In this document: positions 8,037 through 17,748 of the stretch, piece by piece
Position numbering within the stretch: position 1 is the first letter of the stretch
Layout: each line of letters begins with the position of its first letter
Made by a program: the position numbers and the translations under genes
Origin: Streptomyces paradoxus
Lineage (GTDB): Bacteria > Actinomycetota > Actinomycetes > Streptomycetales > Streptomycetaceae
NCBI RefSeq assembly: GCF_014202475.1
Contig: NZ_JACHGV010000003.1
Span: 838,454 to 902,453 of the forward strand
Length of the DNA: 64,000 nucleotides
Direction of reading: 5' to 3'
The notes under the pieces: model-generated
What the model was told of the DNA's origin: nothing
Seen by the model: only the letters and a program-made list of their open reading frames with translations
Databases searched by the model: none

Positions 8037-8941
8037 GGGAAGGGGCGGCCGGTGACCACGGCCGCCACCGCCGTTCCGCGCGGGAAGGCGTCTTCACCGG
8101 CCAGGGTGACCAGCCCGTACAGCAGCTTGGCGACGTAGAGCCGTTCGACGGGCAGGCCGTGCCGCTGCTCGAAGTCCGCCGCGAAGGCGTCGAGCTCGGC
8201 GGGCACGCGCGCGTAGCCGCCGAAATGGAAGCGGTCGTCCATGCTCCAGGTGCCGCGGCGGCCACCGAAGGCCTCGCGCTGCAGGGCTTCCGTCTCGGCG
8301 GTCAAGAAGCCGCCCCTGAGCACCGGCACGCCCAGGGCGCGCTGGCCGGGAGCGAGACCGGCGGCCAGCCCCGCGAGCGTGCCGCCGGTGCCGCAGGCCA
8401 CGGCGACGGCCTCGGCGCGCCCGCGCAGCTCGACGCCGAGCGCCCGGCAGCCCCGCACCGCCTCGGCGTTGCTGCCGCCCTCGGGGACGACGTAAGCCTC
8501 CTCGGCGTCCGCCGCGCGCAGGATGCCGGCCAGGGCCGTCGGCTCGGCCTTGCGGCGGTACGTCGCCCTGTCGACGAAGTGCAGCCGCATGCCGTCCGCC
8601 GTGCAGCGGGCCAGCGAGGGGTTGAGGGGCCGGCCGGCCAGCTCGTCGCCGCGTATGACACCGACCGTCGGGATGCCGAGCAGTCGGCCGGCCGCGGCCG
8701 TGGCGCGCAGATGGTTGGACCACGCTCCGCCGAAGGTGACGACGGTCCGGCCGGCCGCCGCTGTCAGGTTCGGCGCGAGCTTGCGCCACTTGTTGCCGAT
8801 CAGTTCCGGGTGGATCAGATCGTCCCGCTTCAGCAGCAGCCGCACACCCCGGCGCTCGAACCGGCCGTCCACGACCTCCTGCAACGGCGAGGGGAGCCGG
8901 GGACGCAGCGCGGCGAGTCCGGGGGTGTCGGGGCTGGTCAC
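8033..8941 (-). CDS. ACC deaminase / D-cysteine desulfhydrase family PLP enzyme
   Basis: This 302-residue fold-type II PLP enzyme carries the Schiff-base lysine in LIGNKWRKL (about residues 46-54), the substrate loop TFGGAWSNHLRATAAAG, and the glycine-rich phosphate loop ACGTGGTLAG. Relatives open the ring of 1-aminocyclopropane-1-carboxylate to 2-oxobutyrate and ammonia or desulfurate D-cysteine; the sequence does not decide between them. GTG at 8941 is the likely start, because the N-terminal ALRPRLPSPLQ strand follows. It appears to be a single-gene unit. Confidence 0.82.
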   Translation of the reverse strand: MTSPDTPGLAALRPRLPSPLQEVVDGRFERRGVRLLLKRDDLIHPELIGNKWRKLAPNLTAAAGRTVVTFGGAWSNHLRATAAAGRLLGIPTVGVIRGDELAGRPLNPSLARCTADGMRLHFVDRATYRRKAEPTALAGILRAADAEEAYVVPEGGSNAEAVRGCRALGVELRGRAEAVAVACGTGGTLAGLAAGLAPGQRALGVPVLRGGFLTAETEALQREAFGGRRGTWSMDDRFHFGGYARVPAELDAFAADFEQRHGLPVERLYVAKLLYGLVTLAGEDAFPRGTAVAAVVTGRPFP

Positions 8942-9197
8942 CGGGCCATTGTCACCCGGGAGCGTGGAGGCAGAGGGCCCGGGGACCGAGGCGAGGCTCC
9001 GCGGCCGGACACCCGATCCCTTGCTTGGACGCGGGTGCCTTCGAACGCCGTGACGGGCCCCCTCTGCCCAGCGGCGCAAAGATCCATTCCCGCTCTTTCG
9101 TGTAATAGCACCGCGACGTTGAGTGAGGAAGGCTTGCTCGTGCACATCGATGCCCGGGGCGTATGGGTGTCGGCCACAACCGGGAGGGCAGTTCTCT

Positions 9198-10604
9198 ATG
9201 TCGGTAGGCGAAGAGGTCCGCACGGAGCAGACCAAGCCGCAGCAGAGTCTCGGCACTGCGGCAGCGCGGAACCTGGCCACCACGACCAAGTCCGTGCCAC
9301 AGATGCAGGAGATCAGCTCCCGCTGGCTGCTGCGGATGCTGCCGTGGGTCGACATCCAGGGTGGCACGTACCGGGTGAACCGGCGGATGACCTTCGCCGT
9401 GGGCGACGGCCGGCTGACGTTCGTGAAGACCGGCGACCGCGTCGAGGTCATCCCCGCCGAACTGGGCGAGCTGCCGGCGCTGCGGTCGTACGAGGACGAG
9501 GAGGTGCTCTTCGAGATCGCCCGCCGCTGCGAGCAGCGGGAGATCCCGGCGGGCGATGTCATCGCCTCGTTCGGCAGCCCGTCCGACGAGGTGTACCTCC
9601 TGGCGCACGGCAGGGTCGAGAAGGTCGGCACGGGACCGTACGGGGAGGACGAGTCCCTCGGAGTCCTCGCCGACGGCGCCTACTTCGGCGACGACGCGCT
9701 CCTGAACGAGGACGCGATCTGGGAGTACACGGCCCGCGCCCTCACCGCGTGCACCGTACTCGTGCTGCCCCGCCAGGAGTTCGAACAGATCGCGGAGCGC
9801 TCGGACACCCTGCGCGAGCACCTCCAGCAGCGCCGCTCGATCCCCTCGCAGCGCTCCAACAAGTACGGCGAGAAGGAGATCGACCTCTCCTCCGGCCACT
9901 CCGGCGAGCCGGACATCCCGCACACCTTCGTCGACTACGAGGCCCGGCCCCGTGAGTACGAACTGAGCGTCGCCCAGACCGTGTTGCGCATCCACACACG
10001 CGTGGCCGACCTCTACAACCAGCCCATGAACCAGACCGAGCAGCAGATCCGGCTGACGGTGGAGGCGCTGAAGGAGCGCCAGGAGCACGAGCTCATCAAC
10101 AACCGCGACTTCGGTCTCCTGCACAACTGCGAATACGACCAGCGGATCCAGCCGCACGACGGCGTGCCCGGACCGGACGACCTGGACGAACTGCTCAGCA
10201 GGCGCCGCGGCACCAAGATGCTCCTCGCCCACCCGCGCGCCATCGCCGCGTTCGGCCGCGAACTCAACAAGCGCGGGCTGGTCCCCGAGACCATCGACAT
10301 GGCGGGCAACCGCATCCCGACCTGGCGCGGTGTGCCGATCTTCCCGTGCAACAAGATCCCGGTCTCGGACGCCCGTACGACGTCCATCATCGCCCTGCGT
10401 ACCGGCGAGGCCGACCAGGGCGTCATCGGCCTGCGCGCCTCCGGCATCCCCGACGAGATCGAGCCGAGCCTGTCGGTCCGCTTCATGGGCATCAACGAAC
10501 AGGCCATCATCAAATACCTGGTCACGGCCTACTACTCGGCCGCGGTCCTGGTACCGGACGCGCTCGGAGTCCTGGAGAACGTCGAGATCGGCCGCTGGCG
10601 GTGA
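9198..10604 (+). CDS. Family 2B encapsulin nanocompartment shell protein (EshA-like)
   Basis: This 468-residue protein has an HK97-fold shell domain interrupted by a cyclic-nucleotide-binding-like domain. The N-arm and start of the shell ([30 protein letters not shown]) cover about residues 35-65, the CNB-like insertion about 98-205, and the rest of the shell to 468 ([18 protein letters not shown]…FPCNKIPV). In S. griseus EshA, a family 2B member, is a large multimer linked to sporogenic branching. The phosphate-binding segment reads [19 protein letters not shown] and lacks the usual Arg-Ala pair, so classical cAMP binding is doubtful. ATG at 9198 has GGGAGG 10 nt upstream. The next gene is the probable cargo. 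Confidence 0.92.
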   Translation: MSVGEEVRTEQTKPQQSLGTAAARNLATTTKSVPQMQEISSRWLLRMLPWVDIQGGTYRVNRRMTFAVGDGRLTFVKTGDRVEVIPAELGELPALRSYEDEEVLFEIARRCEQREIPAGDVIASFGSPSDEVYLLAHGRVEKVGTGPYGEDESLGVLADGAYFGDDALLNEDAIWEYTARALTACTVLVLPRQEFEQIAERSDTLREHLQQRRSIPSQRSNKYGEKEIDLSSGHSGEPDIPHTFVDYEARPREYELSVAQTVLRIHTRVADLYNQPMNQTEQQIRLTVEALKERQEHELINNRDFGLLHNCEYDQRIQPHDGVPGPDDLDELLSRRRGTKMLLAHPRAIAAFGRELNKRGLVPETIDMAGNRIPTWRGVPIFPCNKIPVSDARTTSIIALRTGEADQGVIGLRASGIPDEIEPSLSVRFMGINEQAIIKYLVTAYYSAAVLVPDALGVLENVEIGRWR

Positions 10605-10715
10605 CGCTCCCGGCACGCCGGCCGTGTCCCCGCCCGCCCGGGCGGGTACACCCTCGGGGTACGGGCCCAGCGGCAGCGGAAGCGCCACCGTCCGCTCATT
10701 CTCCGAGGCGGTCCC

Positions 10716-11885
10716 ATGGGTGAGTCCCTCACGCGGTCCAGGAGGGGGACGACGCTGCCCGCCCGCGGTGGGCTGCGCGGCGTCGAACCCCGGCAGCCGG
10801 CCGGGGCTCCGGAAGGGCAGGGGGGCATCGGGACACAGAGGCACGGCGGGCCGGGACCGGCCCAAGGGCACGAGGCGGTCATGCTGCTGGAGCGGGCCCG
10901 GGCGGAGGTCGATCCGGTGCTGCGGGCCGCGATCGGCTCGCTGCCCGGGCCGATGCGCGGGGTCGCGCTCCACCACTTCGGCTGGGAGCAGGCCGACGGC
11001 ATCTCGGCGGACGGGGGCTCCGGCAAGGCGATCCGGCCGGCGCTGGTCCTCGCCGCGGCGGCCGCCCTGGGTGGGCCCGAGGCGCGGGCGGGGGCGGCTC
11101 GGGCCGCCGCAGCGGTGGAACTGGTGCACAACTTCACCCTGCTGCACGACGACGTGATGGACCCGGACACCACCCGCCGCCACCGCCCCACCGCGTGGAC
11201 GGTGTTCGGCGACGCCGACGCCATCCTCGTCGGGGACACCCTGCATGCGCTGGCCCTGCGGCTGCTCGCCCAGGATCCGCACCCGGCGTCCCCGGCCGCC
11301 GCCGCCCGGCTCGCGGACTGCGTGGTGGAACTGTGCGCGGGTCAGCACGCGGACACGGCCATGGAGCGGTGCGCCCCCGGAGAGGTCACGCTCGACGAGG
11401 TGCTCTCCATGGCGGAGGCCAAGACGGGTGCCCTGATCGGGAGCGCGTGCGCGATCGGCGGGCTGTACGCGGGTGCCTCGGACGAAGAAGTGGCGGCACT
11501 GGACGCGTTCGGCAGGGAGGCCGGGCTCGCCTTCCAGCTCATCGACGACGTCATCGGCATATGGGGCGACCCGTGCCGCACCGGCAAACCCGCCGGTGCC
11601 GGCCTGGCCGCCCGGAAGAAGTCGCTGCCGGTGGTGGCGGCCTTCGCCTCCGGCACACCGGCGGCGGCCGAACTCGCCGAACTGTACGCACGGACCAGCG
11701 AGAAGGAGGACCTGGACGACATCGCCCCGATCGTGGAGCGCGCGGGCGGCCGTGACTGGGCGCAGGACCAGGCGGCCGACCGGATGGCCCGGGCGATGCA
11801 GCAACTGGCCCGGGCGGTGCCGGACCCGGAGGCGGCGGGCGGCCTGCTGGCCCTTGCCGAGTTCGTGACACGGCACAGCAATTGA
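10716..11885 (+). CDS. Polyprenyl diphosphate synthase, probable family 2 encapsulin cargo
   Basis: This 389-residue trans-isoprenyl diphosphate synthase has the first aspartate-rich motif DDVMD (in LLHDDVMDPDTTRRHRPT), the second in FQLIDDVIGIWGD, and a KSLPVV loop. It condenses isopentenyl diphosphate with an allylic primer to make a linear isoprenoid diphosphate; chain length is not predictable here. The first ~50 residues are Gly/Pro/Gln-rich and disordered. That is the type of N-terminal extension that loads cargo into family 2 encapsulins. It follows the shell gene by 111 bp and ends at a strong hairpin, so the two probably form one unit. Confidence 0.88.
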   Translation: MGESLTRSRRGTTLPARGGLRGVEPRQPAGAPEGQGGIGTQRHGGPGPAQGHEAVMLLERARAEVDPVLRAAIGSLPGPMRGVALHHFGWEQADGISADGGSGKAIRPALVLAAAAALGGPEARAGAARAAAAVELVHNFTLLHDDVMDPDTTRRHRPTAWTVFGDADAILVGDTLHALALRLLAQDPHPASPAAAARLADCVVELCAGQHADTAMERCAPGEVTLDEVLSMAEAKTGALIGSACAIGGLYAGASDEEVAALDAFGREAGLAFQLIDDVIGIWGDPCRTGKPAGAGLAARKKSLPVVAAFASGTPAAAELAELYARTSEKEDLDDIAPIVERAGGRDWAQDQAADRMARAMQQLARAVPDPEAAGGLLALAEFVTRHSN

Positions 11886-11933
11886 CGGACCGCAGCCGTC
11901 AACGGGCTCCAGCCTTCAACGGGCTCCAGCAGT

Positions 11934-11963
11934 CGACGGACCGCAGCAGTGAGCGGTCCGTCG
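11934..11963. terminator. Hairpin terminator after the encapsulin-cargo pair
   Basis: CGACGGACCGC (11934-11944) and GCGGTCCGTCG (11953-11963) form a perfect 11-bp stem with an 8-nt loop, 48 bp after the synthase stop. Partial copies of the same bases (around 11884-11935) precede it. The rest of 11886-12244 shows no gene. Confidence 0.8.
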
Positions 11964-12244
11964 GCAACGGCAGGAGACCGCCCGCACCAGCGACACCCCT
12001 TCGGGCGACCGGAGGGCAGGGCCCCGGAGTGCCGGGGCCGTGCGGCTCCTGACCCCGCACGGCCACCGGTCTCCGGTCGGCGGGTCCCGCACTGCCCCAC
12101 GGTGTGCGGGGCCCGCCACCTCACGGCATCCGTCGAGTTTGGGCAAATGTTCGATCGGATCCCGCCAAGATCCGGCTCGCACCCCTCCGCGAGGGTCAAC
12201 GCCCCTACGATCAACGCCCGTCGGGACGAGCGAAGGGGCGCGGC

Positions 12245-12853
12245 ATGGGTGTGGCCATCCGGACGGCGGGCGAAGGGGACAGGGAGCTGATCGTCCGGCT
12301 TCTGGACGAGGCGTTCCAGGACGACCCCGTGAGCGGCTGGGTCTTTCCCGGCGCGGAGGACCGCCGTGCCAAGCACCCCCGGCTCATGGCCGCCTTCACC
12401 GACATCGTGCTCGCGGCCGGCCGCATAGACGTCACCGAGGACGGCTCGGCCTGCGCGCTGTGGCTCCCCGTCCCCGCCGACGAGGGGCACGATGCGGAGG
12501 ACGAAGGGCCGGCTCAGGTGCGGGAGGCCGTCGACCCGGACAACGAGCGCGTGGAGAGGATCGGCCGGCTGACGGCCGCCATCCATCCCACCGGGCGGGC
12601 CCACGAGTACCTCTGGATGATCGGTGTGGCCCCCGGCCGCCAGGGCGAGGGCCTCGGCACCGTGCTCATCGAGACCGTCCTCGACCGCTGCGACCGTGAG
12701 GGGCTGCCCGCCTACCTGGAGGCCAGCAACGCCCGTAGCCGCCGCCTGTACGAGCGCCTGGGCTTCGAGCCGGCCGGTCCGGCCCTCGACCTGCCGGACG
12801 GCCCGTCGATGTGGCCCATGTGGCGCGAGCCCAGGCCCCACCGGCCCGCCTAG
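12245..12853 (+). CDS. GNAT-family N-acetyltransferase
   Basis: This 202-residue GCN5-related acetyltransferase has the acetyl-CoA pyrophosphate loop V.PGRQGEGLGTVLIE (about residues 127-141) and a C-terminal ARSRRLYERLGFE motif. The substrate is unknown. ATG at 12245 follows GAAGGGG and starts the expected first strand (VAIRTAGEGD). The reading frame ends just before the remnant of a dihydrofolate-reductase-like gene, suggesting a past deletion at this junction. Confidence 0.85.
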   Translation: MGVAIRTAGEGDRELIVRLLDEAFQDDPVSGWVFPGAEDRRAKHPRLMAAFTDIVLAAGRIDVTEDGSACALWLPVPADEGHDAEDEGPAQVREAVDPDNERVERIGRLTAAIHPTGRAHEYLWMIGVAPGRQGEGLGTVLIETVLDRCDREGLPAYLEASNARSRRLYERLGFEPAGPALDLPDGPSMWPMWREPRPHRPA

Positions 12854-12861
12854 CTCGCCGG

Positions 12862-13044
12862 GAGTTCGGCACCTGCCTGTGCGGCGGCTCGAAGGTCGCC
12901 GGCGAGCTGTTCGACGAGGTCGACGAGCTCGTCATCAAGACCTACCCGCTCGTGTACGGCACGGGCATGCCGATGTCCGGCTCCGGATTCGCGATCTCGG
13001 AGTTCACCCTGGAGTCGGTGCGCACGTACAGCAGGGAGCGCTGA
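12862..13044 (+). pseudogene. Remnant of a dihydrofolate reductase (RibD C-terminal) family gene
   Basis: The in-frame stretch …GGSKVAGELFDEVDELVIKTYPLVYGTGMPM… to the TGA at 13042-13044 matches the C-terminal third of small Streptomyces 'dihydrofolate reductase family' proteins (GGSxxAxxLF…DEL…). The N-terminal two thirds, including the NADPH-binding start, are missing; the GNAT stop and an unrelated junction precede it. No plausible start or ribosome site belongs to it, so I read it as a deletion remnant. Confidence 0.7.
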
Positions 13045-13070
13045 GCCCCCGACCGGCCTACCCTGAGGAC

Positions 13071-13346
13071 ATGGGCAGCGAAGAGCACGTCTGTCCCGAC
13101 TGCGGACAGCCAGTGGAAACGGTCGTCCGGCGTCACAAGACGCTGGGCGCCTGGGTCCCGCTCTGGGTGGCGGGCCCGTGCCGCAACCCCGAGTGCGGGG
13201 CTTACGAGGCGGAGGGCGCCGACAGCGGCCACACCGCCGGAGGCACCCGGTCCGGACAAGCCCCCTCGGCCGCCGGGGAAACCGCCCCACCTGCCACGAT
13301 CCCGCCCGAACCGGCTCCCGGAGACACCGCGGCCAAAAATCCCTGA
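13071..13346 (+). CDS. Small zinc-ribbon-like protein, unknown function
   Basis: This 91-residue protein starts HVCPDCGQPVETVVRRHKTLGAWVP and continues CRNPECGAYE, giving two CxxC-like pairs consistent with a zinc ribbon. The C-terminal half is Pro/Ala/Gly-rich and probably disordered. TACCCT (13059-13064) ends 6 nt before the ATG at 13071, so the transcript is probably leaderless. I do not recognise a function. Confidence 0.7.
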   Translation: MGSEEHVCPDCGQPVETVVRRHKTLGAWVPLWVAGPCRNPECGAYEAEGADSGHTAGGTRSGQAPSAAGETAPPATIPPEPAPGDTAAKNP

Positions 13347-13351
13347 GCCCG

Positions 13352-13380
13352 TGTCGAGATACGCGGCCCGGCTCCGACGT
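13352..13380 (+). promoter_or_regulatory. ECF42-type sigma factor promoter
   Basis: TGTCGA (13352-13357) is followed after 17 nt by CGACGTC (13375-13381). This fits the reported ECF42 promoter pattern (TGTCGA at -35, CGA/TC at -10). It lies about 50 bp upstream of the YCII gene and so would drive the YCII-sigma pair, implying autoregulation. Confidence 0.6.
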
Positions 13381-13431
13381 CCCCTGTGAAGAGCCGCCCA
13401 CCGGGGCGGTGACAGCCGAAGGAGCGGACTC

Positions 13432-13845
13432 ATGAAGTACCTGGTCATGGTGCAGGGCACACAGGCGGACTACGAAGCCATGCGCGGCAAGGCGTCGGCA
13501 CACTCCCCGGCCTGGAGCGAGGAGGAGCTGCAGACGATGTTCGCCTACATGGGCGCCATCAACGACGATCTGGCCGAAACGGGCGAGCTCGTCGACGGGC
13601 AGGGCCTGGCCGAGCCGGCACAGACCCGGCACGTCACCCTCGGTGAGGACGGCAAGGCCGTGATCACCGACGGCCCGTACGGCGAGACCAAGGAGCTGCT
13701 GGCCGGCTACTGGGTCCTCGAATGCGAGAGCCTGGAGCGGGTCACGGAGATCGCCGACCGCGTCGCCCGCTGCCCCCAGCCGGCCGGCGCCCCCGACTAC
13801 CCCGTCGTGATCCGTCCGATCATGGACGGTTCCGGGGACATCTGA
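13432..13845 (+). CDS. YCII/DGPF-domain protein
   Basis: This 137-residue protein with the YCII-related (DGPF) fold starts MKYLVMVQG and contains VITDGPYGETKELLAGYWVLE, the signature region of DGPF proteins (here DGPY). Members are dimeric ferredoxin-like proteins. In Streptomyces they sit next to ECF42 sigma factors and are their main regulatory targets. A GAAGGAG ribosome site precedes the ATG. The following sigma gene starts 28 bp downstream, so the two form an operon. Confidence 0.9.
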   Translation: MKYLVMVQGTQADYEAMRGKASAHSPAWSEEELQTMFAYMGAINDDLAETGELVDGQGLAEPAQTRHVTLGEDGKAVITDGPYGETKELLAGYWVLECESLERVTEIADRVARCPQPAGAPDYPVVIRPIMDGSGDI

Positions 13846-13873
13846 CGAACCGGCCGACGCCGGCGGACGACTG

Positions 13874-15094
13874 GTGAGGAACCCACCGGAGATCGAGGAC
13901 CTGCTGCGCCGAGACGCGCCGCAGGTCCTCGGTGCGCTGGTCAGACGATACGGGCACTTCGACGCCGCCGAGGACGCCGTGCAGGAGGCGCTGCTCGCGG
14001 CAGCCGCGCAGTGGCCCTCGGCAGGTGTGCCCGGCAATCCGCGCGGCTGGCTGATCAAGGTCGCCTCGCGGCGGCTCACCGACGCCCTGCGCAGTGACCA
14101 GGCCCGGCGGCAGCGCGAGGAACGGGCGGCCGCGCTCACGCCCCGGGACGCCTTCACGGCGCCGCCCCCGGGGGAGCGGGCGCCCCGCGAGGACGACACG
14201 CTCTCGCTGCTGTTCCTGTGCTGCCACCCGGACCTGTCGCCGCCCGCGCAGATCGCGCTCACGCTGCGTGCCGTGGGCGGTCTGACCACCGCGGAGATCG
14301 CGCGGGCCTGCCTGGTCCCGGAGGCGACGATGGCCCAGCGCGTCAGCCGGGCCAAGCAGAAGGTGCGGGGTGTGCGCTTCGGCCGGCCGGACCGCTGGGA
14401 GCAGCGGCTGCCGTCCGTCCTGCAGACCCTCTACCTGATCTTCAACGAGGGTTACACGGCCACGTCCGGCGCCGCGCTCCAGCGCCGCGACCTCGCAGGC
14501 GAAGCCGTACGGCTGACCCGCACGGTCCACCGGTTGCTGCCCGGCGACGGCGAGGTGGCCGGTCTGCTCGCGCTGATGCTGCTCACCGACGCCCGGCGCG
14601 ACGCGCGCAGCGGTCCGCGCGGCGAGCTGATCCCCCTCGACGAGCAGGACCGCGGCCGTTGGGACCGGGAGGCGATCGAGGAGGGCGTCGCGCTGGTCAC
14701 CGGGGCCCTGTCCCGGGGTCGCCCGGGCCCGTTCCAGCTGCGGGCCGCGATCGCCGCCGTGCACGACGAGGCGTCCTCGCCCGAGTCGACCGACTGGGCC
14801 GAGATCCTGGGCCTGTACGACGTCCTCGTCGGCATGGTCCCCGGCCCGGTCGAACGCCTCAACCGCGCGGTCGCCCTCGCCATGGTCCACGGCCCGCGTG
14901 CGGGCCTGACCGAAGTGGACGCCCTGGCCGGTGAGTTGAAGGGGCACCGCCTGGACGCCGTGCGAGGTCATCTGCTGGAGCGGGTGGGCGAGCCGGAAGC
15001 CGCCCGGGCCGCCTACGAGTCGGCGGCCGCACAGACCCTGAGCCTGCCCGAGCAGCGCTACCTCCGGGCCCGGGCGGCGCGGTTGGCCCAGTAG
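13874..15094 (+). CDS. ECF42-type RNA polymerase sigma factor with C-terminal TPR-like extension
   Basis: In this 406-residue protein sigma-2 (about residues 5-75: LRRDAPQVLGALVRRYGHFDAAEDAVQEALL) and sigma-4 (about 105-165: LTTAEIARACLVPEATMAQRVSRAKQKV) are followed by a ~230-residue alpha-helical extension of the DUF6596/TPR type (NEGYTATSG…LYDVLVG). This architecture and the adjacent DGPF gene define the ECF42 group. No anti-sigma gene is present; in this group the C-terminal extension is thought to control activity. The GTG start at 13874 has a weak ribosome site, compatible with coupling to the upstream gene. Confidence 0.88.
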   Translation: MRNPPEIEDLLRRDAPQVLGALVRRYGHFDAAEDAVQEALLAAAAQWPSAGVPGNPRGWLIKVASRRLTDALRSDQARRQREERAAALTPRDAFTAPPPGERAPREDDTLSLLFLCCHPDLSPPAQIALTLRAVGGLTTAEIARACLVPEATMAQRVSRAKQKVRGVRFGRPDRWEQRLPSVLQTLYLIFNEGYTATSGAALQRRDLAGEAVRLTRTVHRLLPGDGEVAGLLALMLLTDARRDARSGPRGELIPLDEQDRGRWDREAIEEGVALVTGALSRGRPGPFQLRAAIAAVHDEASSPESTDWAEILGLYDVLVGMVPGPVERLNRAVALAMVHGPRAGLTEVDALAGELKGHRLDAVRGHLLERVGEPEAARAAYESAAAQTLSLPEQRYLRARAARLAQ

Positions 15095-15104
15095 CGTGTG
15101 AGGC

Positions 15105-15344
15105 ATGGGCATACCGGGGGAGCGGCGTCGCACGATGTGGCGCGGCGCGCTGATCGGGTGGGCGCTGGTCGTGGCCGTCGCGGGCGGGCTGACGCTGTGG
15201 ATGCAGGACTCGGCCGAGCCCGGGGGGCCGTACGTCTGGGAGCAGACGAATCCCGACGAGCCACCGGACCTGCCGCCCTGCCCGACGCCCGAGGACGCCG
15301 GGACCGCGGCCTGCGCGTACGGGACGTACACCGAGAGGGACTGA
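15105..15344 (+). CDS. Small single-span membrane protein, hypothetical
   Basis: This 79-residue protein has a basic N-terminus (ERRRTMWRG), one transmembrane helix at about residues 14-33 (ALIGWALVVAVAGGLTLWM), and a Pro-rich exported tail with two cysteines (LPPCPTPEDAGTAACAYG). It starts 11 bp after the sigma factor stop and may be co-transcribed with it. No family is recognised. Confidence 0.65.
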   Translation: MGIPGERRRTMWRGALIGWALVVAVAGGLTLWMQDSAEPGGPYVWEQTNPDEPPDLPPCPTPEDAGTAACAYGTYTERD

Positions 15345-15411
15345 CGGATCGCCGCGCCGCCCCGCTCGCACTCCGGCCGCACCGGGCGCACGCACCGAAC
15401 GCTGCACCTCC

Positions 15412-16170
15412 TCAGACGGCATCCGTCGGAAGTCCCTGGCCCCGCAGCACGCCCGTCACCGGATCCCGGGTCGTCAGGCAGTACGTGCCGCCCGCCGGGT
15501 CGCGCATGACCGTCCAGCCGGAGAAGCCGGCCACGAAGACGGCCCCGAGCTCCTCGTGCCACGCCCGGGTCGCCGCGACGTCCGCGCAGGCGAGGTCGAG
15601 GTGGGCGGAAGCCGGGCGTTCCGCGCCGAGGCGTTGCAGGAGCAGACGGATCGGCAGGCCGGGCGGCGGCTTGACCACGTGGAACTCCGGGAGTGAGCCC
15701 GGCAGCGACTCCCAGCCGTCGAGCAGGCCGCTCCAGAAGGCGATTTCCGTGTCGTAGGCCGAGGGCGGGACGTCCAGGCACACCTGGTCGAGCCGGCTGC
15801 CCCGCACCACGCCCGGGCGGGACGACTGCCCGCGCCAGGGGTCCGCGCAGAACAACTGCCCGCCGGGCGAGCGCAGCACCACGAGCGACCCGAGGTCGGC
15901 CACCACGTCCGCGCCGAGCCGTACCGCCGCGGAGGCGAACTCCGCTACGTCGTCCACGCAGAAGTCGAGGTGCGCACCGCCCGGCCCCGGACCCACCGCC
16001 TGCACCTTCACGCACGCGTCGGCGCCGTCGGGGAGCAGGGTGACGAACTCGTCGTCTTCGCCGCGCAGTTCGGACAGGCGGGTGTCCGTGACCGCCGTCC
16101 AGAAGTCGCAGGCGGGGCCGAAGGCGTCACGCGGGCGGTCGATGAAGGCGTACGTCCAGCTGATCCTCAT
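15412..16170 (-). CDS. VOC-family (glyoxalase-like) protein, two domains
   Basis: This 252-residue protein is built from two betaalphabetabetabeta glyoxalase-like halves (about residues 1-115 and 120-252). Each has a conserved H/E-containing strand, for example GGAHLDFCVDDVAEF and SAHLDLACADVAATRAWHEELGA. Members bind metals and act as dioxygenases, lyases or resistance proteins; the substrate is not evident. ATG at 16170 starts the first strand (MRISWTYAFIDRP). The gene is convergent with the small membrane protein and divergent from the phosphate transporter. Confidence 0.82.
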   Translation of the reverse strand: MRISWTYAFIDRPRDAFGPACDFWTAVTDTRLSELRGEDDEFVTLLPDGADACVKVQAVGPGPGGAHLDFCVDDVAEFASAAVRLGADVVADLGSLVVLRSPGGQLFCADPWRGQSSRPGVVRGSRLDQVCLDVPPSAYDTEIAFWSGLLDGWESLPGSLPEFHVVKPPPGLPIRLLLQRLGAERPASAHLDLACADVAATRAWHEELGAVFVAGFSGWTVMRDPAGGTYCLTTRDPVTGVLRGQGLPTDAV

Positions 16171-16274
16171 GGGCGCGATCGTAGAGGGAGGCGCCACCGC
16201 CACCTGCGTGAACCTTGACCAGCCTTTGCCGCACCGTTCCCCGTCCATTGGCCCGCGCTTGTTTGCATTCAGGA

Positions 16275-17429
<1,155 letters not shown>

Positions 17430-17445
17430 ACGACGGGGAACGGAC

Positions 17446-17667
17446 ATGCATCTGGACTGGAACGCACTCGGACAGGTCGCCGCGGTGAGCCTCGGCGCGA
17501 CCGTCGCCGTGGTCGTCGTCTTCGCCCTCGGCGTCCTCGGCCTCGCCCGCCCGGAGGACACCCGCGCCCAGCACGCCCTCGGCCTCACCCAGGCCACCCT
17601 GTGCTTCCTCGCCTGCGCGGCCGTGGTGGCGTACGGGATCTACCTGATCGTCCCTCAGTTTCACTAG
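17446..17667 (+). CDS. Small two-span membrane protein of the pit operon
   Basis: This 73-residue protein has hydrophobic helices at about residues 9-31 and 47-69 joined by a polar loop (ARPEDTRAQHALGLTQ). It follows the phosphate transporter by 16 bp with a GGGGAACGG ribosome site. Function unknown; it may be an accessory subunit of the transporter. Confidence 0.75.
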   Translation: MHLDWNALGQVAAVSLGATVAVVVVFALGVLGLARPEDTRAQHALGLTQATLCFLACAAVVAYGIYLIVPQFH

Positions 17668-17697
17668 GCCGACCGGTTCCACCGGCAGCGCGTACGA

Positions 17698-17734
17698 CGA
17701 AGGGGCCCGGCCGGTTCTCGGTCGGGCCCCTTCG
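17698..17734. terminator. Bidirectional terminator between pit operon and sodN
   Basis: CGAAGGGGCCCG (17698-17709) and CGGGCCCCTTCG (17723-17734) form a perfect 12-bp stem with a 13-nt loop between two convergent genes. Confidence 0.85.
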
Positions 17735-17748
17735 CCGTGCGAAGGCGA

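Noticed and set aside
11949..12290. 113-codon frame between the prenyl synthase and GNAT genes
   Set aside because: It overlaps the terminator and the GNAT start, is rich in Arg/Pro and has no family resemblance.
16200..16274. PHO box upstream of the phosphate transporter
   Set aside because: A GTGAACCTTGACC stretch is reminiscent of the repeat, but it lacks two clear GTTCACC direct repeats.
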